The notes below the pieces were generated by a model that had not been told where the DNA came from, did no database searches, and saw only the letters and a program-made list of their open reading frames with translations. Position numbers and translations under genes: made by a program. Shown in pieces: positions 54,835 to 64,000 of a stretch of 64,000 nucleotides of DNA (positions are counted from its first letter, which is position 1; each line of letters starts with the position of its first letter). This DNA is from Rhodanobacter sp. AS-Z3 (GTDB lineage: Bacteria; Pseudomonadota; Gammaproteobacteria; Xanthomonadales; Rhodanobacteraceae): positions 457,001 to 521,000 of the forward strand of contig NZ_CP119392.1 in assembly GCF_029224025.1 (NCBI RefSeq). The letters are read 5' to 3'.

Positions 54835-56121
54835 ATGAAGCATGTCCGTGTATTGACCATGCTGGCGAGCGCGGCGTTGCTGTTCTGCGTTGCCAGCAGC
54901 CCGGCACTCGCCCGCAAGCACGATGACGCTCCGAAGAAGGAAGCGCTGTATCCGAACGCCACGCGTGTCGAGCCGAAGCTCGACCTCACCAGCGAACGCG
55001 ACCAGAAGAGCCTCAACGAAGGTCTTGATGCGGTAAACGCCGGTGACAAGGCGAAGGCGCAGGAAGTCCTGCAGCCAATCATCGACAAGAGCAAGAGCAA
55101 GTACGCTCAGGCGCTTGCGCTGCAAGGCTTGGCCAGCGTTGCTTACAACGATGGCGACATCAAGGGAGCGATCAGCCTGCTGCAGCGCTCGCTGGCCGCT
55201 GGCGTGATGCCAAACGAAACCTTCTTCCAGCTCGAGTACATGTTGGCCCAGTTCCAGTTGGCTGATGAGCAGTACCAGGCATCGCTTGACACCATTGCGA
55301 AATGGCGCGCGGAGGGCAAGCGGGAAACCGCAGACTCCTATGCACTCGAGGGCAATGCTTACTATCGCCTCGCCAAATATCCCGAAGCGATCGCCGCCAT
55401 TACCAAGGCCAAATCGCTGACCACCAAGGCCGAGCCCACCTGGGATCAGATCCTGATGGCCAGTTACGCTGAATCTGGCCAGGACGAAAAGGCCGCCGAG
55501 CTCGCCACCAGCCAGTACTCCGCCAATCCGGACGATCCCAGCGCACTGAACAACGCAGTCGCCGTCCTGATGCAGGCGCACAAGTATCCAGAAGCCATTG
55601 CGATGATGGAAAAGGCTCGCGCCGCCGGCCACCTGACCAAGGACACTCATTACATCAACCTGGCCAAGCTCTACCTGATCACTGGTCAGGAAAGCGCTGA
55701 TCCAGGCCCGAATGCCCAAAAGGCTACCGCGGTGCTCGAGGAAGGTATCAGCAAGGGCGTTCTGCAGCCGTCCGCCGACACTTATGTGTTGTTGGGCCAG
55801 GCCGCCGAGATTGGCAACAATATCGACAAGGCCATAGGTTATTACAACAAGGCCCAGCCGCTCGCGACCGACGGTGAGCCGGCGCTGCGTGCCGCGCGGC
55901 TGATGCTCAGCGAGAGCAAGTATCAGCAGGCAAAGACGCTGGCGCAGACGGCACTTTCCAAGGGCGTCAAGCAGAAGGGTACGGCGTACATGGTGCTGGC
56001 CGAATCCGAGCGCGCGATGAAGAACAAACCGGCCGCCATTGCAGCGATGAAAAAAGCCGCAGAGGATCCGGAAACTGCAGCGAAAGCCAAAGCCTGGTTG
56101 AAAAAGACTGGCGCTGGCTGA
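54835..56121 (+). CDS. Exported TPR-repeat protein upstream of tonB
   Basis: 428 residues with a signal peptide (LTMLASAALLFCVASSPALA) and at least eight TPR-like helical pairs: YAQALALQGLASVAYNDGDI, DSYALEGNAYYRLAKYPEAI, DPSALNNAVAVLMQAHKYPE, DTYVLLGQAAEIGNNIDKAI. Ends in a Lys/Ala-rich helix. Likely periplasmic protein-protein scaffold; its place before tonB-exbBD suggests a link to the energy-transduction complex, which is inference. AGGA lies before the ATG. Confidence 0.82.
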   Translation: MKHVRVLTMLASAALLFCVASSPALARKHDDAPKKEALYPNATRVEPKLDLTSERDQKSLNEGLDAVNAGDKAKAQEVLQPIIDKSKSKYAQALALQGLASVAYNDGDIKGAISLLQRSLAAGVMPNETFFQLEYMLAQFQLADEQYQASLDTIAKWRAEGKRETADSYALEGNAYYRLAKYPEAIAAITKAKSLTTKAEPTWDQILMASYAESGQDEKAAELATSQYSANPDDPSALNNAVAVLMQAHKYPEAIAMMEKARAAGHLTKDTHYINLAKLYLITGQESADPGPNAQKATAVLEEGISKGVLQPSADTYVLLGQAAEIGNNIDKAIGYYNKAQPLATDGEPALRAARLMLSESKYQQAKTLAQTALSKGVKQKGTAYMVLAESERAMKNKPAAIAAMKKAAEDPETAAKAKAWLKKTGAG

Positions 56122-56333
56122 GTTTGGAAAAAAACATGGTGGGCTGCAGGTTGAATGCTTCCATATCACCCTGACAGCGCTATACAAAAGTCATGTGCTG
56201 TTGTAACGTTGAAACCTTCCCCTGCGTCTCCCCAGTGGCACAATTCCTCGGTTCCGTCCAGGCATCAGGCGGTATCGAGGCAAGCCCTGCGGCAACGTTG
56301 TCTTCCGATTGATCAGCTCCAGACTAGTGACAG

Positions 56334-56993
<660 letters not shown>

Positions 56994-57049
56994 CCGGTTC
57001 ACCCCGGTTTACAGTTACAGTTCACGCTTGACTTCCCTAGGGTAGCGTT

Positions 57050-57823
57050 ATGTTCCTACAGACTCCTGCAACGACCGATGCCGCACAGGCCATGGGTGGC
57101 AATACCAACGCCGAAGCCATGAAACAGATGGGCTTTGACAACCTGATTCAGAACTTCGACTGGCTCGGTTGGGTGGTCTTCGTGACCCTCGTCGCGATGT
57201 CGTTCCTGTCTTGGTACTTCATCATCGCCAACGGCATTCGCAACGCGACCGTGCGGTCCCGCGCCGACAAGGTTATCGACGGTTTCTGGGGTAACGGTTC
57301 CACCCAGGACGCAATCCGCGAACTCGAAGCGCAGCCGCGCAGCGAGCCGTTCTCGAAGATCGCACTGGACGCTGCTTCCGCGGTTGCCCACCACCAGCAG
57401 GCCACCGCGGCTGCCGGTACCACCGGTCGTCTGGCCGAATCGCTGAGCCGTTCGGAATTTATCGATCGCGCCCTGCGTCAGGCTGTGGCTCGCGAGAGCC
57501 TGCGTCTGGAAGGCGGCATGACCCTGCTCGCCACGGTCGGCTCTGCCGCACCGTTCGTCGGTCTGCTCGGTACGGTGTGGGGTATTTACCACGCACTGAT
57601 CCGCATCGCTGCTTCGGGCAATGCCTCGATGAACGCGGTGGCCGGTCCGGTCGGTGAAGCTCTGATCATGACCGCGTTTGGTCTGTTCGCGGCTATCCCG
57701 GCACTGTTTGCGTACAACTTCTTCAGTCGCTCGAACCGCCTGACTTACGCCCGTTTCGACGAATTCGCGCACGACCTGCACGACTTCTTCGCAACCGGTT
57801 CGCGCGTCGAAAGCTCGAAGTGA
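57050..57823 (+). CDS. exbB: Biopolymer transport protein ExbB
   Basis: 257-residue inner-membrane proton-channel subunit of the MotA/TolQ/ExbB family. Three helices: WLGWVVFVTLVAMSFLSWYF, then LLATVGSAAPFVGLLGTVWG (the conserved proton-path helix), and GEALIMTAFGLFAAIPALFA. It has a longer N-terminus than TolQ. Located 56 bp after tonB and 11 bp before exbD1. Confidence 0.95.
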   Translation: MFLQTPATTDAAQAMGGNTNAEAMKQMGFDNLIQNFDWLGWVVFVTLVAMSFLSWYFIIANGIRNATVRSRADKVIDGFWGNGSTQDAIRELEAQPRSEPFSKIALDAASAVAHHQQATAAAGTTGRLAESLSRSEFIDRALRQAVARESLRLEGGMTLLATVGSAAPFVGLLGTVWGIYHALIRIAASGNASMNAVAGPVGEALIMTAFGLFAAIPALFAYNFFSRSNRLTYARFDEFAHDLHDFFATGSRVESSK

Positions 57824-57834
57824 GGGATTGACTC

Positions 57835-58257
57835 ATGTCGATGAGCGTAGGAGGCAATTCCGGCGGCCCGATGTCGGAAATCAATGTCACGCCGCTGGTT
57901 GACGTGATGTTGGTACTGCTGATCATCTTCATGATCACGGCACCCTTGATGTCCCACTCGATCACGATTGACCTGCCCACAGCCAATCCGAAAACCAAAG
58001 ATCCAGAGATGGTGGTTGCACCGCTGGATCTGGCGGTCAAGCAGGATGGCAGCATGTACTTCAATGACCATCAGGTCACCGAGGCCGAGCTGCGGGCGCA
58101 ACTGGCGGTGAACGCTCAGAAGTCGCCACAGCCGGAACTGCAGCTCCGCGTGGACAAGGGCACGGAGTTCAAGATCGTGAAGAAAATCATCGGTGATGCG
58201 AAGGATTCGGGCATGGTCCATGTCGGCTTCATGACTACCGACGCGCCGAAGGGGTGA
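57835..58257 (+). CDS. exbD: Biopolymer transport protein ExbD (first copy)
   Basis: 140 residues with one N-terminal helix containing the protonatable Asp in TPLVDVMLVLLIIFMITA, followed by a periplasmic domain (LDLAVKQDGSMYFNDHQVTE, LQLRVDKGTEFKIVKKIIGD). It starts 11 bp after exbB and ends 6 bp before the second exbD. The N-terminal helix region is almost identical to that of the next gene, whereas the periplasmic domains differ. Confidence 0.94.
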   Translation: MSMSVGGNSGGPMSEINVTPLVDVMLVLLIIFMITAPLMSHSITIDLPTANPKTKDPEMVVAPLDLAVKQDGSMYFNDHQVTEAELRAQLAVNAQKSPQPELQLRVDKGTEFKIVKKIIGDAKDSGMVHVGFMTTDAPKG

Positions 58258-58263
58258 TCTGAG

Positions 58264-58668
58264 ATGTCTTTCACTACCAATACCAGTGGTCCGATGTCGG
58301 AAATCAACGTCACGCCGCTGGTCGACGTGATGCTGGTTCTGCTGATCATTTTCATGATCACGGCCCCCGTGCTGGCGCACAAGATCCAGGTCGACCTGCC
58401 GCAGCCAAATCCGAACCAGACTCCGCCCACGAACCCGCTGGATCCGATCCATCTGAAGATCGACCAATCCGGCGCGTTGTACTGGAACGACACTCCGGTA
58501 GACGAACTGGGGCTCAAGGCTCAGCTGGCCGTTATCGCCCAGCAGACCAATCAGCCGGAAATCCAGATCGCCGCGGCGGATGGCGTGGCTTACCAGCACG
58601 TTGCCGTGGTGCTGGCTGACGCAAAAAGCTACAACTTGGTCAAGATCGGTTTTACCGAGAACTTCTGA
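58264..58668 (+). CDS. exbD2: Biopolymer transport protein ExbD (second copy)
   Basis: 134-residue paralogue of the preceding protein. It shares SEINVTPLVDVMLVLLII but has a different periplasmic part (IHLKIDQSGALYWNDTPVDE, VAVVLADAKSYNLVKIGF). Xanthomonas also carries two exbD genes after exbB, with different requirements for iron uptake and plant responses in published work (recollection). Followed by a strong bidirectional terminator. Confidence 0.93.
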   Translation: MSFTTNTSGPMSEINVTPLVDVMLVLLIIFMITAPVLAHKIQVDLPQPNPNQTPPTNPLDPIHLKIDQSGALYWNDTPVDELGLKAQLAVIAQQTNQPEIQIAAADGVAYQHVAVVLADAKSYNLVKIGFTENF

Positions 58669-58693
58669 CCTGATAACGCCTCGGCAGCCATGA

Positions 58694-58736
58694 CGCAAAC
58701 GAAAACCCCCGCCTTGCGCGGGGGTTTTCGTTTGCG
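58694..58736. terminator. Strong bidirectional terminator (19-bp perfect stem)
   Basis: Arms 58694-58712 and 58718-58736 are exact reverse complements with a 5-nt loop. The core is AAAACCCCCGC/GCGGGGGTTTT, giving A/T tracts on both sides. It separates convergent exbD2 and pdxJ. Confidence 0.93.
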
Positions 58737-58759
58737 AAGTGTTGCCAACCTCGCAACGC

Positions 58760-59503
58760 TCAGCGCAGGATCTGCAGATAGTTGCGCACGGTAGTCGACA
58801 AGCCTTCGTATAGTGCTTCACCGATCAAAGCGTGTCCGATCGATACCTCCGCCAGTCCGGGAATCACCGCACGAAAAGTGCCAAGATTCGCCTGACTCAA
58901 ATCATGACCGGCATTTACCGCCAATCCCGCCTGCTGCGCCCGACGAGCAGTGTCCACGCAGGCAGCCAACTCTGCCGCGGGTTCTGCATTGGCAAAAGCT
59001 TCTGCATAAGGCCCGGTATAGATCTCGATGCGCTGCACACCGATGGCTGTAGCCAACTCAAAGTCCTTGCAGCCGGCATCGACGAACAAGCTGACGCGGC
59101 AACCCAACTCGCATAATTCTGCCACCAAGGGCCGCAGCCGTTCGATGTCCTGACGCAAATCGAAGCCATGATCCGACGTGATCTGTCCGTCACCATCCGG
59201 TACGAGAGTTACCTGAGTCGGACGTACCCCACGAGCCAGTTCGATCAGTCCTGGATAGTCGCCGCGTGCCGCTGCGAACGGGTTACCCTCGATGTTGAAT
59301 TCCACTCGACCACGCAGCATCGACGCCAAAGCACGCACATCGTGTGGACGAACATGTCGCTGGTCAGGACGCGGGTGAACGGTAATGCCGCCCGCGCCAG
59401 CTTCGATGCAGGTTTGTGCAGCACGACAGATGTCAGGTTCGTCACCACCGCGCGAATTGCGCAGTACGGCGATCTTGTTGAGGTTGACGCTGAGCAGGGT
59501 CAT
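58760..59503 (-). CDS. pdxJ: Pyridoxine 5'-phosphate synthase
   Basis: Final step of DXP-dependent vitamin B6 synthesis, a TIM barrel of 247 residues. [20 protein letters not shown] (active-site start), [53 protein letters not shown] and [13 protein letters not shown] are family hallmarks. Gene ends facing the terminator shared with exbD2. Its start is 84 bp from the PPTase stop, both leftward. Confidence 0.96.
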   Translation of the reverse strand: MTLLSVNLNKIAVLRNSRGGDEPDICRAAQTCIEAGAGGITVHPRPDQRHVRPHDVRALASMLRGRVEFNIEGNPFAAARGDYPGLIELARGVRPTQVTLVPDGDGQITSDHGFDLRQDIERLRPLVAELCELGCRVSLFVDAGCKDFELATAIGVQRIEIYTGPYAEAFANAEPAAELAACVDTARRAQQAGLAVNAGHDLSQANLGTFRAVIPGLAEVSIGHALIGEALYEGLSTTVRNYLQILR

Positions 59504-59587
59504 GGTGAGCCGAAAGTTGCGGAAGACAAAAGAGGCATTACATGCCGGTCAGAGGATACCTGCAACTCAACAGGGACAGTGCGCCAA

Positions 59588-60235
59588 TCAGCCCTGGCTG
59601 AAAAGCCTACCCACGCGGATGCGCCTCGGCCCGCCACGCCAGGCCAGCGCGGCAACCAGCTCGGGTCCCAGCGCAAGCTGCTGCAGTTGCCAGGCGCTGG
59701 CGTCGTCATCCAGAAGATAGTCGAGTTCCAGCTGACCGGCCTCACCGCGGGTCACCGAGAAGCGATCCAGTCCGAACGCAATACCTCGGCCCAACGCTTT
59801 CACCACCGCCTCCTTGGCCGTCCATAACTCAAGAAAAGCCATGGTCTGTTCGGACTCCGTCAGTGCGGCCAGCGATGCTGCCTCGTGCGGACTGAAGAAC
59901 CGCTGTGCCAGCGCCAGTGCGCGCGGTCGCGGCCGTACTCGTTCAAGATCGATGCCAGGCGAGAGCCGTCGAGCGACAGCGATCAGTGCCTGGTTGCCGC
60001 TGTGTGACCAGTTGAAGCCGAGCGACTGGTCGTGGTTCGCGGCAAGCGCTGGTCGACCGTGCTCGCCGTTGGTCAGTTCCACCCTCTCTTCCGAACTGCC
60101 GAGATAGCTGGCCAGAACCGAGCACAGCGGCAAGCGTCCGAGCGATGGCTGGTACTCAAGCAACCACACGTGAATCTCGTCATCACGCAGGGTGTCTGCT
60201 ACGTTGGCAAGCGCAAGTTCGGATGTGGCAATCAT
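59588..60235 (-). CDS. Sfp-type 4'-phosphopantetheinyl transferase
   Basis: 215 residues from ATG 60235. Transfers phosphopantetheine from CoA to carrier proteins. Two halves of the Sfp fold: GIDLERVRPRPRALALAQRF (Mg-binding Asp/Glu) and ELWTAKEAVVKALGRGIAFG (catalytic Glu, Lys). N-terminal substrate part GEHGRPALAANHDQ and FNWSHSGNQALIAV. Its carrier protein is unknown; no PKS/NRPS genes are in the window. In-frame codons upstream overlap the divergent kinase gene and are not used. Confidence 0.9.
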   Translation of the reverse strand: MIATSELALANVADTLRDDEIHVWLLEYQPSLGRLPLCSVLASYLGSSEERVELTNGEHGRPALAANHDQSLGFNWSHSGNQALIAVARRLSPGIDLERVRPRPRALALAQRFFSPHEAASLAALTESEQTMAFLELWTAKEAVVKALGRGIAFGLDRFSVTRGEAGQLELDYLLDDDASAWQLQQLALGPELVAALAWRGGPRRIRVGRLFSQG

Positions 60236-60324
60236 CCGTGCATGGTGCCGGCCGCGTCGTTGGCATACAAGCACGCAACCGTCGGGATACGCGGGCGATG
60301 CAGGCCTGCCGGGGAGAACAGGGC

Positions 60325-63300
60325 TTGATCCAGGGTTGGCTGTTGCTGCTGGTCTCGTTGCTGTACGTCGGCCTGTTGTTTGTCGTGGCCTACGCCGGCG
60401 ACCGTCGGCCGTTGTATCCGCGCCAGCCGCGCCTGCGTCCGATCGTCTACAGCCTCGCGCTGGCGGTGTACTGCTCATCGTGGACGCTCTATGGCGCGGT
60501 GGGCACGGCGGCGCGCGACGGCCTGGCCTACCTGCCCATCTATCTGGGTCCGATTCTGTTGTTCGTCTTCGGCTTCGGGCTGCTGCGCCGGTTGGTGCGT
60601 GTAGTCAGGCAGCGCAACATCACTTCAATCGCCGACTTCATCGGTGCGCGCTTCGGCAAATCCCATGGACTCGCTGCCCTGGTGGCGGTGATCGCGGTCA
60701 TTGCGGTGGTGCCGTATATCGCCCTGCAGTTCAAGGCCGTGGCGATGTCCTATGGCGTGCTTGGTGGCACGGCAATGGGTGCGGTGAAGGCCGGTGGCAT
60801 CGATAGCGCGATGTGGTGCGCGGCCTTGCTGGCGCTGTTTGCGATTCTGTTTGGCACGCGCAGTATCGACGCCACCGAACATCACCATGGCTTGATGCTG
60901 GCGATTGCGCTGGAGTCGCTGATCAAGCTATTCGTATTTGTCGCGCTCGCAGGTTATGCGCTATGGCGCGGTCCGGGTCTCGCCGTTACCGCGCAGCTGC
61001 CGGTGACCCAGTTGAGCCATGGTCTCTCGCCCGGATTTATTGGTCATACGTTGTTGGCTTTTCTTGCGATGTTCTGCCTTCCGCGCCAATTCCAGATCGG
61101 CATGGTGGAGTGCGAGGACGCGGGCGATCTTTCGCGCGCGCGCTGGATGGTGCCGTTGTATCTGGTCATTGTCAGCATCGCGGTGCTGCCGATTGTGGCC
61201 GCAGGCGCGCATATGCCATTGGTGAGAGATGGCGCAGCCGATGCGTGGGTACTGACGTTGCCGATGGCGTATGGCGATCGAACCATCGCTTTGCTCGCTT
61301 TTCTCGGTGGCTTCTCGGCAGCGACCGGCATGGTCATCGTCGCGGCCGTGGCGCTGTCCACGATGATCAGCAACGATCTGGTGATGCCTGCCCTGTTGCG
61401 CATCCGTCGCTTCCGACTGGAACAGCGCAGCGATCTTTCGCAGCTGGTGCTTGGCGTGCGCCGGGTGGCGATCATCCTGCTGGCCGTCATGGCCTATGCG
61501 TACTATCGGGTCGCCGCCAACGCCGAAAACCTGGCTGCCACCGGTCTGCTTGCGTTCGCCGCGGTGGCGCAATTTGCGCCGGCACTGATCGCGGCCATCT
61601 ATTGGCGCGGCGCCAGTCGGCGCGGTGTGATGATCGGCCTCGCGGCGGGTGCCACGGTATGGTTCTACACCTTGTTGCTGCCGGCGCTGATCCACTCGGA
61701 TGGCTGGCTGCAGTACGGGCCGTTCGGCTGGGACTGGTTGCGCCCGCAGGCACTGTTCCATCTCGGCGGTTGGGAACCGGTGATGCACGGTGCGTTCTGG
61801 TCGCTGTTGATCAACGTGGCTTGCCTGGTTTTCTTCTCGCTGCGTTACCGGCCAAGCCTCGAAGAACGCCTGCACGCGGCAATGTTCATCGAGCCTGATC
61901 CTTCCAGCCGCGGCGGCGCCGGCGACTGGCGCGGTCGCGTGGTGGTGGCTGACTTGCGCACGATTGCGGAGCGCATCGTCGGCGAACGCAGCAGCACGCG
62001 AGCGTTCGAGGAATATGCGCATCGCAACGGCAAGTTGCTGTCGCCGACGGCTGCTGCCGATCGCGCCCTGATCCAGTACACCGAACGTCTGCTGGCCGCA
62101 GCGGTGGGTGCGGCCAACGCACGTCGCATCCTGATCAGCGCGTTGTCAGGTCGTGGGCTGGACCTTGCCGAGTCGATGGCGTTGCTGGACGAAGCCTCGC
62201 AGGAGTTGCGCTTCAATCGCGACTTGTTGTCGACCACGCTGGAGAACGTCTCACAAGGCATCAGCGTGGTCGATGCGAACATGCATCTGGTCGCGTGGAA
62301 TCGGCGCTATCTGGAACTGTTCGACTACCCGGAGGGCCTGGTGCATGTCGGCGTGCCAGTCGCCGAGCTGATCCGCCGGAATGCCGAACTGGGTGAATGT
62401 GGCCCGGGCGAAGTGGACGGCCATGTGGTCAGGCGTATCGAGCACATGCGCGCCGGATCATCGCATCTATTCCAGCGCATCCGTCCGGACGGCACGGTGA
62501 TCGAGATGCGCGGCCGCGCACTGCCGGGTGGAGGCTACGTCACCACGTATACTGACGTGACTGCCTACAAGAACGCCGAACTGGCGTTGCGCGAAGCCAA
62601 TGAAACGCTCGAACTCCGGGTGGAGCAGCGCACTGCCGAACTATCCGAGGCCTTGGTTGCCACCGCGCAGGCGCGGCGCGCGGCGGAGGCAGCAAATATC
62701 TCCAAGACACGCTTCGTCGCTGCTGCCAGCCATGACTTGCTGCAGCCGTTGAATGCCGCACGTTTGTTCACCTCGGCGTTGCGCCAGCATCCCGGGTTGG
62801 ACGCCGACGCTGGCCAGTTGGCCGAGCGCATTGATGCGTCCTTCCGCGCCGCCGAAGATCTGATCGATGCGTTGCTTGATACCTCGCGCCTGGACACTGG
62901 CAGCTATCGCCCCGAGGTAGTGGGCTTTGCGCTGGCTGAGTTGTTCGACTCGCTGACCGCGCAATTCGGCGTGGTGGCGGAACAACGGGGTCTGCGCCTG
63001 CGAGTGGTTCCGACGCGGCTGGCGGTGCGCAGTGACCCGCAATTGTTGCGGCGGATTCTGCAGAACTTTCTATCAAACGCACTGCGCTATACCCACCACG
63101 GCGGCGTGCTGCTGGGCGCGCGCCGGGTCGGTGACGAGGTGCGCATTGAAGTGTGGGATTCGGGCCCTGGCATTGCCGCCGAGCAGCGAGCGTGTATCTT
63201 CGATGAGTTCCAGCGGTTGGAGCAGCCCTCGCCGTGGGGTGAGAAAGGCCTCGGGCTGGGCTTGTCGATCTGCGACCGGCTGGCCGGCATTCTCGGTCAT

Positions 63301-63801
63301 CGTCTCGATCTGCAATCGCGCGTGCATCACGGCAGCTGCTTTGCGGTCACCGTATTGCGCAACGAAGCGGTACCGGCACGCGACGGCAGGCCGGCACGCA
63401 ACGGTCCCGACTCACCGTTACCGCTCACCGTGTTGTGCCTGGACAACGATGCATCGATTCTCGAAGGCATGCGCGCGCTGCTTGGACGCTGGGGCGTCGA
63501 CTGCCGTACGGTGTTGGACGTGGCACAGGCTCGAGTGGAATTGGCGCGAGGTGCGATCGATCTGATCCTTGTCGACTACCATCTGGCCGATGATGTTGAT
63601 GGATTGCAGGCGCTGCAGCAGCTGCGCGAGGAGCTCGGCGAGCTGCCACCGGTTGCGATCATTACCGCCGATGGCAGCAGCGAACTGAAGCAACGCGCGC
63701 GTGCGCTCGGCTACCCGGTACTGCAAAAGCCGGTGAAGCCAGCGGCCCTGCGTGCCTTGCTGGCGGCGCCGCTGCGCGGCCAGCAAAGCCAACCCGATTA
63801 G
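60325..63801 (+). CDS. Transporter-fused hybrid sensor histidine kinase (SSS/SLC5-PAS-HisKA-HATPase-REC)
   Basis: 1158 residues from TTG 60325, chosen because GGGGAG lies 8 nt upstream; ATG 60298 (nine residues longer) is the alternative. About 1-500: 12-13 helices of the Na+/solute symporter fold (YSLALAVYCSSWTLYGAVGT, RNITSIADFIGARFGKSHGL). Then a PAS domain (TLENVSQGISVVDANMHLVA), a coiled coil, HisKA with His803 in AASHDLLQPLNAARLF, HATPase_c (ILQNFLSNALRYT, KGLGLGLSICDRL) and a receiver with Asp1084 in LILVDYHLADD. Domain order as in CbrA/NahK-like kinases. It probably senses uptake of a nutrient. No cognate regulator adjoins it. Confidence 0.9.
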   Translation: MIQGWLLLLVSLLYVGLLFVVAYAGDRRPLYPRQPRLRPIVYSLALAVYCSSWTLYGAVGTAARDGLAYLPIYLGPILLFVFGFGLLRRLVRVVRQRNITSIADFIGARFGKSHGLAALVAVIAVIAVVPYIALQFKAVAMSYGVLGGTAMGAVKAGGIDSAMWCAALLALFAILFGTRSIDATEHHHGLMLAIALESLIKLFVFVALAGYALWRGPGLAVTAQLPVTQLSHGLSPGFIGHTLLAFLAMFCLPRQFQIGMVECEDAGDLSRARWMVPLYLVIVSIAVLPIVAAGAHMPLVRDGAADAWVLTLPMAYGDRTIALLAFLGGFSAATGMVIVAAVALSTMISNDLVMPALLRIRRFRLEQRSDLSQLVLGVRRVAIILLAVMAYAYYRVAANAENLAATGLLAFAAVAQFAPALIAAIYWRGASRRGVMIGLAAGATVWFYTLLLPALIHSDGWLQYGPFGWDWLRPQALFHLGGWEPVMHGAFWSLLINVACLVFFSLRYRPSLEERLHAAMFIEPDPSSRGGAGDWRGRVVVADLRTIAERIVGERSSTRAFEEYAHRNGKLLSPTAAADRALIQYTERLLAAAVGAANARRILISALSGRGLDLAESMALLDEASQELRFNRDLLSTTLENVSQGISVVDANMHLVAWNRRYLELFDYPEGLVHVGVPVAELIRRNAELGECGPGEVDGHVVRRIEHMRAGSSHLFQRIRPDGTVIEMRGRALPGGGYVTTYTDVTAYKNAELALREANETLELRVEQRTAELSEALVATAQARRAAEAANISKTRFVAAASHDLLQPLNAARLFTSALRQHPGLDADAGQLAERIDASFRAAEDLIDALLDTSRLDTGSYRPEVVGFALAELFDSLTAQFGVVAEQRGLRLRVVPTRLAVRSDPQLLRRILQNFLSNALRYTHHGGVLLGARRVGDEVRIEVWDSGPGIAAEQRACIFDEFQRLEQPSPWGEKGLGLGLSICDRLAGILGHRLDLQSRVHHGSCFAVTVLRNEAVPARDGRPARNGPDSPLPLTVLCLDNDASILEGMRALLGRWGVDCRTVLDVAQARVELARGAIDLILVDYHLADDVDGLQALQQLREELGELPPVAIITADGSSELKQRARALGYPVLQKPVKPAALRALLAAPLRGQQSQPD

Positions 63802-63816
63802 TGCCAGCCGACCCGT

Positions 63817-64000
63817 TCAGCGTGGCAGGCGGGAGTCGCCCATCAGATATTCGTCCACCGCACGTGCGCATTGCCGGCCCTCGCGGATAGCCCACACCAC
63901 CAGCGATTGTCCGCGGCGCATGTCACCGGCGGCAAACACCTTGTCGACGCTGGTGCGGTAATCCGCTGTGTCGGCCTTGGCGTTGCCACGTGCGTCCTTG
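63817..64000 (-). CDS. gltD: Glutamate synthase small subunit, C-terminal fragment (cut by window edge)
   Basis: The last 61 codons of a leftward gene. [20 protein letters not shown] followed by [20 protein letters not shown] is the FAD-binding C-terminal end of GltD, which passes electrons from NADPH to the large subunit in GOGAT. It converges with the kinase gene (15 bp). The rest lies outside the window. Confidence 0.92.
   Translation of the reverse strand, partial: KDARGNAKADTADYRTSVDKVFAAGDMRRGQSLVVWAIREGRQCARAVDEYLMGDSRLPR

Noticed and set aside
60145..60297. Extended N-terminus for the hybrid kinase
   Set aside because: It overlaps the divergent PPTase coding start and lacks hydrophobic or family sequence before the first helix.

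Overview
The window is chromosomal DNA around a replication origin (rpmH–dnaA–oriC–dnaN–recF–gyrB) of a GC-rich gammaproteobacterium. The best fit is the Xanthomonadales, probably Rhodanobacteraceae (Rhodanobacter/Dyella-like). Pointers are a tonB–exbB–exbD–exbD cluster just past gyrB, a large Oar-like TonB-dependent receptor, REP-like GC palindromes between genes, and the lptM–dapF–DUF484–xerC–hslVU order. This placement rests on recognised protein families and gene order, not on a database search.

Layout. 1–8.8 kb: BI-1 family membrane protein (cut by the window edge), hemC, DUF481 outer-membrane protein, WYL-domain regulator, SLC13 transporter with RCK_C domains, patatin lipase, DUF488 and a GT2 glycosyltransferase. 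8.9–10.7 kb: parAB. 10.8–26.6 kb: a carbohydrate-use region made of a MalK-type ATPase and GH1 beta-glucosidase (divergent), then LacI regulator, TonB-dependent receptor, GH144-like endo-beta-glucanase, CUT1 binding lipoprotein, two permeases and a large secreted glycosidase-like protein. rsmG and a small SPFH-like gene sit inside this region. 26.6–36.7 kb: pirin, UPF0149, xth, cold-shock gene, prlC, gamma-carbonic anhydrase, aroE–YkgJ, and a divergent RLAN/RimK ATP-grasp and GNAT pair. 36.9–41.6 kb: lptM–dapF–DUF484–xerC–hslV–hslU. 41.6–45.7 kb: a conserved hypothetical, ribokinase, a short AlkB-like membrane oxygenase, mnmE. 45.7–54.7 kb: yidC–rnpA–rpmH leftward and dnaA–dnaN–recF–gyrB rightward, with DnaA boxes on both sides of dnaA and two perfect 16-bp parS palindromes inside recF. 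54.8–58.7 kb: TPR protein and the TonB energy module. 58.7–64 kb: pdxJ, an Sfp-type PPTase, a transporter-fused hybrid histidine kinase and the end of gltD.

How it fits together. The sugar genes form a plausible complete pathway: outer-membrane uptake (receptor driven by TonB/ExbB/ExbD), cleavage outside the cytoplasm (GH144 and the large glycosidase), ABC import (lipoprotein, two permeases, separately encoded MalK) and cytoplasmic hydrolysis to glucose (GH1). LacI-type operators lie before both the GH1 gene and the lacI gene. The GH144 family points to beta-1,2-glucan/sophoro-oligosaccharides as substrate; that is inference. No tRNA, rRNA, CRISPR array, IS element or prophage was recognised.
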